Shown here one piece after another: positions 54,151 through 62,992 of a DNA stretch of 64,000 nt. The notes below the pieces were generated by a model that was given only the letters and a program-made list of their open reading frames with translations, was not told where the DNA came from and searched no databases. How positions within the stretch are numbered: the stretch's first letter is position 1; every line of letters starts with the position of its first letter. Source of the stretch: Lachnospiraceae bacterium (lineage in GTDB: Bacteria; Bacillota; Clostridia; Lachnospirales; Lachnospiraceae). The stretch lies in the NCBI GenBank assembly GCA_022791575.1, contig JAAVZI010000037.1:1-64000 (forward strand), in the 5' to 3' direction. The translations under genes and the position numbers were made by a program.

Positions 54151-54217
54151 CTGTATTAGAAGTTTTTTTCTACAGTTCCTTAGTACATATTTGAAATTCA
54201 TAATTAAACAAATAATT

Positions 54218-54261
54218 TTACAACTTTGATACAAACTAATGTTATCGTTGATACAAACCTG
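54218..54261. promoter_or_regulatory. GATACAA direct repeats upstream of the response regulator
   Basis: GATACAA at 54228-54234 and 54250-54256, exactly 22 bases apart, each inside TTGATACAAAC...TGTTA. The 17-mer TTACAACTTTGATACAA (54218-54234) recurs before vanY at 57451. The spacing suits OmpR/PhoB-family regulators. Confidence 0.6.
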
Positions 54262-54321
54262 TGTTAAATGAACAGATACTATGGAGAATTTCATCAATAT
54301 ATAGAGCAGGGAAGTGACAAA

Positions 54322-54981
54322 ATGATTAAAATATTAGTTGCAGAAGATGAAGAACCGATTGCCAATCTAGTTCGCATTAATCTAACAAAGGCTGGATATC
54401 AGGTAGATCTTGCTTATGATGGTCAGGAGGCGGCAGATAAACTGGCAGAAACTCATTATGATCTGGGATTATTTGATATTATGCTTCCATATATAGATGG
54501 CTATGAGCTGCTGGAGTATGCCCATGGTATGGAGATTCCGGTTATTTTTCTTACTGCTAAAGGAGAAACGCTGGATAAGGTAAAGGGATTACGGATGGGA
54601 GCCGATGATTATATTACAAAACCCTTTCAGATTATAGAGCTTTTGGCAAGGGTAGAAAGTGTATTAAGGCGTTATCATAAGAATATGCAGAAAATAACTA
54701 TCTTGGACATGGAAATTGATATATTATCCAGAAAGGTTATAAAAGGCGGCAGTTCCGTAGACCTGACCTGTAAAGAATTTGATCTGCTGCTGCTCTTTGT
54801 GCAGAATCCTAATATTGCATTATATCGTGAGACGATATATGAGAGAGTCTGGGGCAGCAGCTATATGGGAGAAAGCCGGACCATTGACCTTCATGTGCAG
54901 AGATTAAAGAAGAAGCTGGAATTGGAAACGCATATTGAGACCGTCTATAAGGTCGGTTATCGTTTTGTAATGGATAAGTAG
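54322..54981 (+). CDS. OmpR/PhoB-family response regulator
   Basis: A 219 aa regulator. ATG 54322 follows GGGAAGTG; a longer reading from 54268 would run through the operator. The receiver domain has EDEE, phospho-acceptor D52 in LFDIMLP, T in FLTAKGE and K in YITKPF. The winged-helix C-terminus has LTCKEFDLLLLF and SRTIDLHVQRLKKKLE. It heads an operon with a histidine kinase and a membrane protein. The direct repeats before it and before vanY suggest autoregulation and control of vanY, similar to VanRS, although no vanHAX genes are present. Confidence 0.9.
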   Translation: MIKILVAEDEEPIANLVRINLTKAGYQVDLAYDGQEAADKLAETHYDLGLFDIMLPYIDGYELLEYAHGMEIPVIFLTAKGETLDKVKGLRMGADDYITKPFQIIELLARVESVLRRYHKNMQKITILDMEIDILSRKVIKGGSSVDLTCKEFDLLLLFVQNPNIALYRETIYERVWGSSYMGESRTIDLHVQRLKKKLELETHIETVYKVGYRFVMDK

Positions 54982-55028
54982 CAGGAATCAAGGGTTGATT
55001 TCTGCTATCCACCATATGGAGGAGAGGA

Positions 55029-56501
55029 ATGAAATTATTCTGGAAACAGTTTATAGGTATTATCTGCCTGATTCTGTTGGTATTTTCTATTTTCGGAAGT
55101 CTGCTGCTGTATTCTTCTTTTCAAATGTCTCTGGAAGAAGAAAAGAGCCGTATTGTAGAAGATATCAGCATTTTCCAGTATGCCATTCTTTCTTCCCTGC
55201 AGAGCCTGCCAGAGGAATATGAAGCAGTTGATTATGCAGTGGGGCAGATTACGGATTCCATTATTCAAAGCCGCGGAAATGGGCAGGATATTGTTAGAAT
55301 TTATAAGGAAAATGCGGTTCTGATTTATGAGAGCAGAAGAAATACGCAGAATGCAGAAAAGAAAGAAACAGATGTATGGAACGACTATGGCCTTTCGGCT
55401 GCAGATCCTATATGGCGGGACCGGCAGGGAGTGTATGAGGTGCAAAAGTCAGCAGAGGAATATTTTCTCAAGTCGCTGTCTGTGATGGAAACTTCACAGG
55501 GCCGGTATTATTTGGAAATCAATCGTAACATTTCTAATATTTATGTTAACCGAGAAGAGCTTTATCAGCAGTATAAGATTGTTCTGCTGGTGGTAATTGC
55601 CCTGTCCTTAGTGCTCTCACTGGCATTTTCTGTAAGTTTTACCCGTCCGATTCTGCGTTTGTCAAAGGGCACCCGGCAGTTTGCCGGAGGGGATTACAAG
55701 AGTCGTGTCAAGGTTAGGGGAAATGATGAAGTAACGGTTCTAATGGAAGATTTTAATGAGATGGCAGATCGCTTGGAAGACAATATGAGACAGATTAAAG
55801 AAGAAGTTAGAAAACAGGAAGAGTTTACAGCTGCATTTGCCCATGAACTGAAAACGCCGCTGACTTCGATTGTTGGCTATGGTGATATGCTACGGACGAT
55901 GGACTTGTCAAAAGAGGATCTGTTGATGTGCGGAGATTATATTTATCAGCAGGGGACGCGTCTTTCCAGGCTTTCCCATAAAATGCTTGAATTGGTAGGA
56001 ATGGACAAGCAGAAGATTTCGTGTTCTAAGCTGGATCTAGCGGATGTTATGAAAAAGGCTGTTCGAATTATGCAGATTCCGCTGCTGGAGAAGAAACTGC
56101 ATTATCGAAGACAACTGGAAAAAGGTGTGATTTGGGGAGATGAGGATCTGCTGATTTCCCTATTTTGTAATTTAATGGATAATAGCCGTAAGGCATGTGA
56201 AGAGGGTGGGCAGCTAGAATGGAAGGGAGAAATTAGAGAAAACGAAACATATGTTCTGTCTTTAAAGGATAATGGAAGAGGAATTCCGCAGGAAGAACAG
56301 GGACGGATTAAGGAGGCTTTCTATATGGTGGATAAGTCCAGAGCCAGAAAAGAAGGTGGTGCGGGAATCGGTATGGCATTGTGTGAGAAGATTATCAGTA
56401 TTCATAATGCAACATGGAAGATTGAGAGTGAATTAGGAAAAGGTACAAAAATCAGTATATATTTTCCTCTGGCAAAGGAGGAACTGTATGTGGAAGAATG
56501 A
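55029..56501 (+). CDS. membrane sensor histidine kinase
   Basis: A 490 aa kinase. It has two membrane helices (about 8-28 and 180-203) enclosing an external domain of about 150 residues. HAMP follows, then the phospho-acceptor H272 in FAHELKTPLTSIVGYGD. The ATPase part has N in NLMDNSRKAC, G1 DNGRGI and G2 GGAGIGMALC. It is the partner of the response regulator 47 bases upstream. GGAGGAGAGG precedes ATG 55029. The external signal is not known; the VanY target points to cell-wall stress. Confidence 0.9.
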   Translation: MKLFWKQFIGIICLILLVFSIFGSLLLYSSFQMSLEEEKSRIVEDISIFQYAILSSLQSLPEEYEAVDYAVGQITDSIIQSRGNGQDIVRIYKENAVLIYESRRNTQNAEKKETDVWNDYGLSAADPIWRDRQGVYEVQKSAEEYFLKSLSVMETSQGRYYLEINRNISNIYVNREELYQQYKIVLLVVIALSLVLSLAFSVSFTRPILRLSKGTRQFAGGDYKSRVKVRGNDEVTVLMEDFNEMADRLEDNMRQIKEEVRKQEEFTAAFAHELKTPLTSIVGYGDMLRTMDLSKEDLLMCGDYIYQQGTRLSRLSHKMLELVGMDKQKISCSKLDLADVMKKAVRIMQIPLLEKKLHYRRQLEKGVIWGDEDLLISLFCNLMDNSRKACEEGGQLEWKGEIRENETYVLSLKDNGRGIPQEEQGRIKEAFYMVDKSRARKEGGAGIGMALCEKIISIHNATWKIESELGKGTKISIYFPLAKEELYVEE

Positions 56502-57462
56502 CAAACGAAGAGGCCGTATTCGCATCATAAAAACGTGGGCAGGATTATTGCTGATTATAGTTTTGGCTGCAGTGGCATTGGGCGTTCCGGAGCTAATGTT
56601 TTCGCTCAATGATAAGAAAACATTTGCGAAGCAAGAGGGAATCCATATGGAGCTTACCCGTTATGAAAAAGAGGGAGCTTTTGCAGGACAGCTGTTTAGT
56701 CTTTCGTTGTTTCATAGGGGAAAGACTATGCGTTCTGTTCATATGGAAGAAACGAATGACCGAATTAGTAATGAAGAACTGACCCAAATTATACAAAGTG
56801 AACTTTACCGCATGAATGAATTGGGAGTTTTGAAGGAGACACAAAAAATCCAGGCTCAGGATTTAATTTCCAGAGAATTATATATTTCTTATATGGATGA
56901 TCAGAGTACACAAAGAGATGGCATTACCTTTTGGAAAGTCAGGTATCAGAAGCCGCAGGAAGACAATGCTTCTTTTTATGATCTGGAAGTGATAATGGAT
57001 ATGGAATATCACCGGCTTTACGGCATTAAGCTTAGTAATGAAATCGTTGAAGAAGAATATGAAATGTATGTGCTGGAACAGGAGAAAAGCAGTAATAAAT
57101 CTCTAAAAATGAAGAGAGAAGAAAGAACATGGAATTTAATCAGCAGCATGGCCAATTATTATAAATTATCATATGAGGAGCATGAGCTGGATATGCGGCT
57201 GGCATATGATACAAACAGCGCAGTAGATAGTGCGTCAGCAGGTATCATTGAAGTAGAAGGAATAGAGAATATTCCAGCAGAAATATTTGAAGAACATGTA
57301 TATAAGCTGATTGGTGCGGTTGTGTTTAGAGAAAATATAGACAAGGAGCAGGGCGATATGGATTACTGTCTGCTGTATATGACAAAAGAATATGGAATAA
57401 AAGAAGGACAAACTTGTGTATATGTAGGAATCAGCCAATTAGAACAGATATTACAACTTTGA
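56488..57462 (+). CDS. membrane-anchored protein of the two-component operon
   Basis: A 324 aa protein with a basic start, one membrane helix at about residues 17-35 (AGLLLIIVLAAVALGVPEL), and a large extracytoplasmic part without cysteine. It overlaps the kinase gene by 14 bases, so it is translated with it. Third-gene membrane proteins of this kind often modulate the kinase; no known domain is recognised. Its final codons lie within the operator 17-mer before vanY. Confidence 0.65.
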   Translation: MWKNDKRRGRIRIIKTWAGLLLIIVLAAVALGVPELMFSLNDKKTFAKQEGIHMELTRYEKEGAFAGQLFSLSLFHRGKTMRSVHMEETNDRISNEELTQIIQSELYRMNELGVLKETQKIQAQDLISRELYISYMDDQSTQRDGITFWKVRYQKPQEDNASFYDLEVIMDMEYHRLYGIKLSNEIVEEEYEMYVLEQEKSSNKSLKMKREERTWNLISSMANYYKLSYEEHELDMRLAYDTNSAVDSASAGIIEVEGIENIPAEIFEEHVYKLIGAVVFRENIDKEQGDMDYCLLYMTKEYGIKEGQTCVYVGISQLEQILQL

Positions 57463-57510
57463 TACAAGACCGGGACAGGTAAGATACAATAGAAGTGTAA
57501 CCTGATACAA
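57451..57510. promoter_or_regulatory. three GATACAA direct repeats upstream of vanY
   Basis: GATACAA at 57461-57467, 57483-57489 and 57504-57510, spaced 22 and 21 bases. The first lies in the 17-mer TTACAACTTTGATACAA that is identical to 54218-54234. They stand directly before the vanY ribosome site, so any promoter would overlap them. Confidence 0.6.
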
Positions 57511-57543
57511 AAGAAATTGTTTCACTGGAAAGGGGTTATACAG

Positions 57544-58560
57544 ATGACGAAAAAAGTGAATCAGATAGATATGATACAATTAGAAATGAGACACCAGGCA
57601 GACGATCGGGTCAGAAAAAGTACTGCACTAAGAAACGAACGCAGTCCAAGTCAGAGAAAAAACAGCAAAGAAAATACTTATCACCGTAAGATACGCCGTC
57701 ACCGACGCAGAAAACAGAAGATAAAAAAGCTGATCTGTAGTGTGGCCGTTATTATGGTTTTATTAGTTATGGGAAAGTGGGGAGTACACTCGTTTCTTAA
57801 AGGCTCTCAGCCTGAGGGGAAGGAATCTGGTGCAGTGACGGTAGATAAAGAAATAAAGGAAAAATTAATTCCCAGTGAAGAAAATGGTGACAATAAAGAG
57901 ATTACGAATCAAGAAGAAGCAAAAAATGTCCTGACGCAGGAGGATATACAAGAAGCAATACGAATCTATCAGGCAAATCCGGAACTTCTGGTTCTGGTAA
58001 ATAAGAATTGTGAACTATCCAAAGACTATAATGCCAATTTACGCAATATTTGTAATAAACGCTTAAAGGCTTCCGATCGGCTGTATAAGGATCTGGCGCG
58101 TATGTTAGAAGACGGTTCCGACCAGGGGCATAACTTCTGGATTGCCAGTGCTTATAGGAGCCGGCAGCGTCAGCAGGCTCTGGTCAATGAGGATGTACGG
58201 AAATTTAAAAAGCAGGGTATGAGTGAGGAAGAGGCACTGGCCAAAACGCTTGAAGAAACAATGCCGGCAGGGCATAGCGAACATGAGACCGGGCTTGCCC
58301 TGGATATTCTGGACTCCATGAATATGAAAATGGATCAGACACAGGAAAACTATAAAGGGAACCAATGGCTTCGGGAACACTGTCATGAATATGGTTTTGT
58401 TCTTCGCTATCCAAAGGAGAAGGAAGAGATTACAATGATTTCCTATGAGCCATGGCACTTAAGATATGTAGGGATGGAAGCGGCAGCTTTTATGAAAGCG
58501 CATAATCTTACACTGGAAGAATTTCATCAGGCAATACAGACAGCAGCACCAGAACAATAA
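57544..58560 (+). CDS. vanY: D-alanyl-D-alanine carboxypeptidase, VanY family (M15B)
   Basis: A 338 aa membrane-anchored carboxypeptidase. A basic N-terminus (KIRRHRRRKQKIKK) precedes one helix at about 69-85, then an external linker and the peptidase: SAYRSRQRQQ, GHSEHETGLALDI (zinc His/Asp) and EPWHLRYVG (catalytic Glu and zinc His). It removes the terminal D-Ala from peptidoglycan precursors. ATG 57544 follows GGAAAGGGG, and is preferred to TTG 57517. The operator repeats place it under the adjacent two-component system. No ligase or dehydrogenase genes for glycopeptide resistance are present. Confidence 0.9.
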   Translation: MTKKVNQIDMIQLEMRHQADDRVRKSTALRNERSPSQRKNSKENTYHRKIRRHRRRKQKIKKLICSVAVIMVLLVMGKWGVHSFLKGSQPEGKESGAVTVDKEIKEKLIPSEENGDNKEITNQEEAKNVLTQEDIQEAIRIYQANPELLVLVNKNCELSKDYNANLRNICNKRLKASDRLYKDLARMLEDGSDQGHNFWIASAYRSRQRQQALVNEDVRKFKKQGMSEEEALAKTLEETMPAGHSEHETGLALDILDSMNMKMDQTQENYKGNQWLREHCHEYGFVLRYPKEKEEITMISYEPWHLRYVGMEAAAFMKAHNLTLEEFHQAIQTAAPEQ

Positions 58561-58563
58561 AAT

Positions 58564-58607
58564 AAAGGCATTGAGGTATATCAAATATATACTTCAATGC
58601 CTTTTTT
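58564..58607. terminator. bidirectional terminator between vanY and tRNA-Ser
   Basis: AAAGGCATTGA pairs with TCAATGCCTTTTTT. On the other strand AAAGGCATTGA...TCAATGCCTTTATTT follows the tRNA end. Confidence 0.75.
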
Positions 58608-58609
58608 AA

Positions 58610-58699
58610 CGGAGATGGAGGGATTTGAACCCTCGCGCCGGAGAACACCGACCTACCGCATTTCGAGTGCGGACCCTTCAGCCACTTGGGTACATCTCC
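58610..58699 (-). tRNA. tRNA-Ser (anticodon CGA)
   Basis: On the minus strand the acceptor stem GGAGATG pairs with CATCTCC, the discriminator is G, and the anticodon loop reads ACTCGAAAT (CGA). A long variable arm (GTCGGTGTTCTCCGGC region) and GGTTCAAATCC T-loop fit tRNA-Ser. The length is about 90 nt. CCA is not encoded. Confidence 0.92.
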
Positions 58700-58740
58700 T
58701 TATTGGTCTGCATCATGCAGAATTGAAATGCACATTTATA

Positions 58741-58769
58741 AGTATAGCACACTTTGTTTCAGATTGCAA
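58741..58769 (-). promoter_or_regulatory. promoter of tRNA-Ser
   Basis: On the minus strand: TTGCAA (58769-58764), 17-base spacer, TATACT (58746-58741), about 41 bases before the tRNA. Confidence 0.6.
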
Positions 58770-58906
58770 AACAAATTTTTATAATCTGCTGGTCTTATAT
58801 TTTACATTTTTGTTGAGATATTTGAAAAAATAGAGTATACTAAAATAGGAAATAATTGAGAGAGCTGCCAGTGATTTTAGGAATTAAGAGAAAGGAAGTG
58901 GTATCA

Positions 58907-59980
58907 ATGCTTCGTATTGGAATGTTAACAAGCGGCGGAGACTGTCAGGCGTTGAATGCAGCTATGCGCGGAGTAGTAAAGACGCTATTTGAAAAGGAAC
59001 AGAAGGTAGAAATCTATGGATTCGAAGAAGGATATCGGGGACTGATTTATGGCAATTATAGGCTGCTGACATCCCAGGATTTTTCGGGAATTCTGACAAA
59101 GGGCGGAACGATACTGGGTACATCCAGACAGCCGTTTAAACTGATGCGAGTACCGGACGAAGACGGCCTTAACAAGGTTGAAGCCATGAAACAAACTTAT
59201 TATAAGCTGAATCTGAACTGTCTTGTAGTTCTTGGCGGAAATGGTACACATAAAACAGCCAATTTGCTAAGTGAAGAGGGGTTAAATGTAGTAACTCTTC
59301 CTAAAACCATAGATAATGATATATGGGGAACCGATATGACATTTGGTTTTCAAAGTGCTGTGGATATTGCAACCGATGCCATAGACTGTATTCATACAAC
59401 GGCTGCTTCCCATGGCCGAGTATTTATTGTAGAAGTTATGGGGCATAAGGTGGGATGGCTGACGCTGCATGCCGGAATGGCGGGAGGCGCGGATATCATT
59501 CTACTGCCGGAGATTCCCTATGATATTGATGTTGTGACCAAAGCAATTGAACGAAGAGACAATGCAGGCAAGAGATTTACAATTTTAGCAGTAGCAGAAG
59601 GAGCCATTTCCAAAGAAGATGCAAAGCTTTCTAAGAAAGAATATAAGGAAAAGATTAGAAAATCCAAATATCCTTCCGTTTCTTATGAGATTGCAGACAA
59701 AATTCTTGCCAAAACGGGTAAGGAAGTCCGTATTACCGTTCCTGGCCATACACAGCGTGGCGGTACTCCATGCCCTTATGACAGGGTATTGTCTACAAGG
59801 CTGGGAGCAGCCGCAGCCGGCATGATCTTAGAGAAGAACTATGGAAAAATGGCAGGAATTGTCAATGGGAAGATTAAGCCTATCCCGCTGTCGGAGGTGG
59901 CAGGCCGCCTGAAAATGATTGATCCGGACAGTCCGGTGATACAGGAAGCCAAGGCTGTAGGAATCAGTTTTGGTGATTAG
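58907..59980 (+). CDS. pfkA: 6-phosphofructokinase (group III-like)
   Basis: A 357 aa glycolytic kinase that phosphorylates fructose-6-phosphate. ATG 58907 follows AAAGGAAG; the longer reading from 58856 is rejected. Motifs: LTSGGDCQALN, GTSRQPF, LGGNGTHKT, PKTIDND and the sugar-binding MGHKVGW and HTQRGGTPCPYDR. The lysine in PKTIDND occurs in PPi-dependent and group III enzymes, while Gly after Asn in GGNG is the ATP-type residue. The usual Asp of GGDG is Asn here. Donor (ATP or PPi) is therefore open. dnaX starts two bases after its stop. Confidence 0.88.
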   Translation: MLRIGMLTSGGDCQALNAAMRGVVKTLFEKEQKVEIYGFEEGYRGLIYGNYRLLTSQDFSGILTKGGTILGTSRQPFKLMRVPDEDGLNKVEAMKQTYYKLNLNCLVVLGGNGTHKTANLLSEEGLNVVTLPKTIDNDIWGTDMTFGFQSAVDIATDAIDCIHTTAASHGRVFIVEVMGHKVGWLTLHAGMAGGADIILLPEIPYDIDVVTKAIERRDNAGKRFTILAVAEGAISKEDAKLSKKEYKEKIRKSKYPSVSYEIADKILAKTGKEVRITVPGHTQRGGTPCPYDRVLSTRLGAAAAGMILEKNYGKMAGIVNGKIKPIPLSEVAGRLKMIDPDSPVIQEAKAVGISFGD

Positions 59981-59982
59981 TT

Positions 59983-61593
59983 ATGTCATATACAGCGTTA
60001 TATAGGAAGTTCCGGCCGAATAATTTCGGGGATGTAAAGGGACAGGAGCATATTGTAGAGACACTGCGCAATCAGATTAAGGCAGAGCGGATCGGACATG
60101 CCTATCTGTTCTGCGGTACACGCGGTACGGGAAAGACAACCGTAGCCAAGATTTTTGCCAAAGCAGTGAATTGCGAGCACCCGCAAGACGGAAGCCCTTG
60201 TGGGGAATGTTCCGTATGCCAGGCGATACAGGCACAGAATTCCCTTAATGTGATAGAGATTGATGCAGCTTCCAATAATGGCGTCGATAATATTCGTGAA
60301 ATTCGTGAAGAGGTGGCATATTCGCCTACAGAAGGAAAATATAAGGTCTATATCATTGATGAAGTTCATATGCTCTCCATAGGAGCTTTTAATGCGCTTT
60401 TAAAAACCTTAGAGGAGCCGCCTTCTTATGTCATCTTTATATTGGCAACCACTGAAGCGCATAAAATTCCGGTTACGATACTGTCCCGTTGTCAGCGGTA
60501 TGATTTTCGTAGGATAACGATGGATACGATAGCAGACCGGCTTCTGGATCTGATGAGACTGGAAGGCCAGGAGACAGAAGAACGAGCCATTCGTTATATT
60601 GCCAAGGCAGCAGATGGTTCTATGCGTGATGCATTAAGTCTGTTGGACCAGTGTATTTCTTTTTATCTGGGACAGTGTCTGACTTATGATAAAGTATTGG
60701 AAATACTGGGTGCAGTTGATACCGAGGTTTTTGCGGATATGCTGTCTCTGGTAATGGAACGAAATGTACTTTCCCTTATGCAGCATTTGGAAGAGCTGGT
60801 TATGCAGGGGCGGGAATTATCCCAGTTTGTGGTGGATTTTACTTGGTATCTGAGAAATCTGATGTTATTGCAGGGTTCGGATCAGATGGAGGAAATTCTG
60901 GATGTATCCACCGAACAGATAGGAAGACTGAAGGAGCAGGCGGCTCAGATCGAACCGGAAGTATTGATACGCTATATCCGAGTATTTTCGGATTTATCAA
61001 ATCAGCTGAAGTATGCTTCACAAAAGCGGATTCTGATAGAGGTGGCATTGATAAAGTTATGTAAACCAGAAATGAGCCAGGATTACAGTGCAATATGCGA
61101 ACGAATTTCTATATTGGAACAGAGGATCGAAGCACAGTCCGCAGTAACTCCAGAGTTGCTGGAGAATCTGAAGAAGGAAATTCAGCAGTCTGCAACCTTA
61201 GCCAGTCCGTCACAGACGGCAAGTGAAGGGGCGGGACCTATGAAGAATACGGTTGCTCCAGTACTGCCTAAGGCTATTCCAGAAGAGGTTCAGAAAATTG
61301 CGGAAAATTGGAATCAGGTAGTTGCCCAGACCGATCGTCTGGCCAGAGCCTATATTAAAGATGCGCATCTGACATTGGGTGGTGATAACCGTTTAACTTT
61401 GGTGTTTGACCAGCCCATGGCTGTGGAATATTACCATAGAGAAGAGCATAAGAAGGAGCTGGAAACGATTATCGGCCAGGTGTCCGGTAAAACGGTTGAG
61501 GTAGATATCCGTGCAAATGAAACCGGCCAGCCGGCCGAACGGATATATCCCGACATTTGTAAACTAGTTAATATGGATATTGAATTTGAATAA
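59983..61593 (+). CDS. dnaX: DNA polymerase III subunits gamma/tau
   Basis: A 536 aa clamp-loader ATPase. It has RIGHAYLFCGTRGTGKTT (Walker A), the four-cysteine zinc site in CEHPQDGSPCGECSVC, YIIDEVHML (Walker B), LEEPPSYVIFILATTE and the sensor LSRCQRYDF. The C-terminal third is the tau-type region. Length is typical for Clostridia. It nearly abuts pfkA, an unusual neighbour. The standard partners ybaB and recR follow, but only after a 394-base gap filled with repeats D1 and D2. Confidence 0.94.
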   Translation: MSYTALYRKFRPNNFGDVKGQEHIVETLRNQIKAERIGHAYLFCGTRGTGKTTVAKIFAKAVNCEHPQDGSPCGECSVCQAIQAQNSLNVIEIDAASNNGVDNIREIREEVAYSPTEGKYKVYIIDEVHMLSIGAFNALLKTLEEPPSYVIFILATTEAHKIPVTILSRCQRYDFRRITMDTIADRLLDLMRLEGQETEERAIRYIAKAADGSMRDALSLLDQCISFYLGQCLTYDKVLEILGAVDTEVFADMLSLVMERNVLSLMQHLEELVMQGRELSQFVVDFTWYLRNLMLLQGSDQMEEILDVSTEQIGRLKEQAAQIEPEVLIRYIRVFSDLSNQLKYASQKRILIEVALIKLCKPEMSQDYSAICERISILEQRIEAQSAVTPELLENLKKEIQQSATLASPSQTASEGAGPMKNTVAPVLPKAIPEEVQKIAENWNQVVAQTDRLARAYIKDAHLTLGGDNRLTLVFDQPMAVEYYHREEHKKELETIIGQVSGKTVEVDIRANETGQPAERIYPDICKLVNMDIEFE

Positions 61594-61602
61594 AAGGATA
61601 TA

Positions 61603-61746
61603 TTAGGTGATTGCGAAAGTTATATTCAAGGCGACGAGTTTGAACAACATATACAAAAATTCCGCTCAAAGACGTTTTAAATTCGCTGCATTTTTGTATA
61701 TGTTGCCCAAACTCTGACAGTGAGATAAGAGTTTGCAAACGCCTAA
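61603..61746 (+). repeat. dispersed hairpin repeat, copy D1 (short loop)
   Basis: Begins TTAGGTGATTGCGAAAG, ends TTTGCAAACGCCTAA. The stem is AACATATAC with GTATATGTT, in place of AATAGATAC with GTATCTATT in C1/C3: two compensated base-pair changes. Loop: TCCGCTCAAAGACGT and ATTCGCTGC. Confidence 0.85.
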
Positions 61747-61756
61747 ATTTATTAAA

Positions 61757-61951
61757 TAGGCATTGGCGAAACTAAGTATTCATAACCAGATTTTAGGCAA
61801 ATTCTACAAAAACAGAGCGAATCAAGTACTGACACCAAGACTCCTCCCACTTCGTGGGTCCCTCCTCATGTCCAATCAACGCTTTTGAGCGGCGTTTTTG
61901 TAGAATTTGTCTAAAATCGTCGCAATGATTTAGAGTTACGCAATTACCTAA
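61757..61951 (-). repeat. dispersed hairpin repeat, copy D2 (long loop)
   Basis: Begins TAGGCATTGGCGAAACT, ends AGTTACGCAATTACCTAA. The stem GATTTTAGGCAAATTCTAC pairs with GTAGAATTTGTCTAAAATC, 24 of 25 with the AAAAAC extension. The loop has AGAGCGAATCAAGTACTGAC, the CCCAC-TTC-GTGGG hairpin, CCTCATGTCCAATCAACG and TTTGAGCGGCG. Confidence 0.85.
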
Positions 61952-61987
61952 TCCTAATAAAAGTATATATGCAAAAGGAGAAGCAAA

Positions 61988-62341
61988 ATGGCAAAAAGAG
62001 GTGGATTCCAGGGAGGAATGCCTGGAAACATGAATAATCTGATGAAGCAGGCGCAGAAAATGCAGCGGCAGATGGAGGAAACGACTAAGCAGTTAGAAGA
62101 GACCGAGGTAGTCGGAACTGCTGGAGGCGGTGTAGTAGAAATCACCGTCTCAGGAAAAAAGGAGATTACCAAGGTATCCATTAAGGAAGAGGTTGTAGAT
62201 CCAGATGATATTGAGATGTTAGAGGATCTGGTTATGGCTGCAGCCAATGAGGCATTAAGGAAAATGGAAGAGTTGTCTTCCCAGTCCATGGCTAAAATCA
62301 CAGGCGGCTTGGGCGGTCTGGGAGGAGGCTTTCCTTTCTAA
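61988..62341 (+). CDS. ybaB: YbaB/EbfC nucleoid-associated protein
   Basis: A 117 aa DNA-binding protein normally encoded between dnaX and recR. The core is [38 protein letters not shown] and [11 protein letters not shown], with a Gly-rich tail. AAAGGAGAAG precedes ATG 61988. Its stop shares a base with the recR start. Confidence 0.95.
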   Translation: MAKRGGFQGGMPGNMNNLMKQAQKMQRQMEETTKQLEETEVVGTAGGGVVEITVSGKKEITKVSIKEEVVDPDDIEMLEDLVMAAANEALRKMEELSSQSMAKITGGLGGLGGGFPF

Positions 62342-62937
62342 TGGATTATTACAGTGGACAGATCAGCAGGTTGATTGAAGAATTATCTACCCTGCCGGGA
62401 ATTGGGGGCAAGACTGCGCAGCGCCTTGCCTTTCATATCCTGAATATGCCGGTGGAACAGGTGGAAAAGCTGTCGCTGACAATGACAGAGGCAAGGAAAA
62501 ATATCTGTTATTGTCAGGAGTGTTATACCCTGACTGATAAGGAACATTGTCCAATCTGCAGCAATGAGGCTAGAGACCACCAGACGATTATGGTAGTGGA
62601 GTCTACAAGAGATCTGGCAGCTTATGAGAAGACCGGCAAATTTGAGGGCGTCTATCATGTGTTACATGGAGCCATTTCCCCTATGCTTGGCATAGGGCCT
62701 AACGATATTAAGCTAAAGGAACTGATTCAGCGGTTGGAAGGGGAGGTACAGGAGGTTATTATTGCCACGAATTCCAGTCTGGAAGGAGAAACAACAGCCA
62801 TGTATATCAGTAAGCTGATTAAGCCGACTGGAATCAGGGTAACCAGAATTGCCAGCGGAGTTCCTGTTGGCGGGGATCTGGAGTGTATTGACGAGGTTAC
62901 ACTGCTGCGGGCTCTGGAAGGCCGTGTAGAATTATAG
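62341..62937 (+). CDS. recR: recombination mediator RecR
   Basis: A 198 aa protein acting with RecF/RecO in loading RecA on gapped DNA. It has the helix-hairpin-helix [15 protein letters not shown], the four-cysteine zinc site [18 protein letters not shown], and the Toprim segment [15 protein letters not shown] with the late [11 protein letters not shown] and [13 protein letters not shown]. It overlaps ybaB by one base. Confidence 0.96.
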   Translation: MDYYSGQISRLIEELSTLPGIGGKTAQRLAFHILNMPVEQVEKLSLTMTEARKNICYCQECYTLTDKEHCPICSNEARDHQTIMVVESTRDLAAYEKTGKFEGVYHVLHGAISPMLGIGPNDIKLKELIQRLEGEVQEVIIATNSSLEGETTAMYISKLIKPTGIRVTRIASGVPVGGDLECIDEVTLLRALEGRVEL

Positions 62938-62992
62938 AGCAGCAGATAGTTGGAGTTTCCGTATTTCTATGTAGGAAAGATAATTAAAATAA

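Noticed and set aside
54322..58560. Full vancomycin resistance cluster
   Set aside because: A two-component system and vanY are present, but vanH, the D-Ala-D-Lac/D-Ser ligase and vanX are absent.
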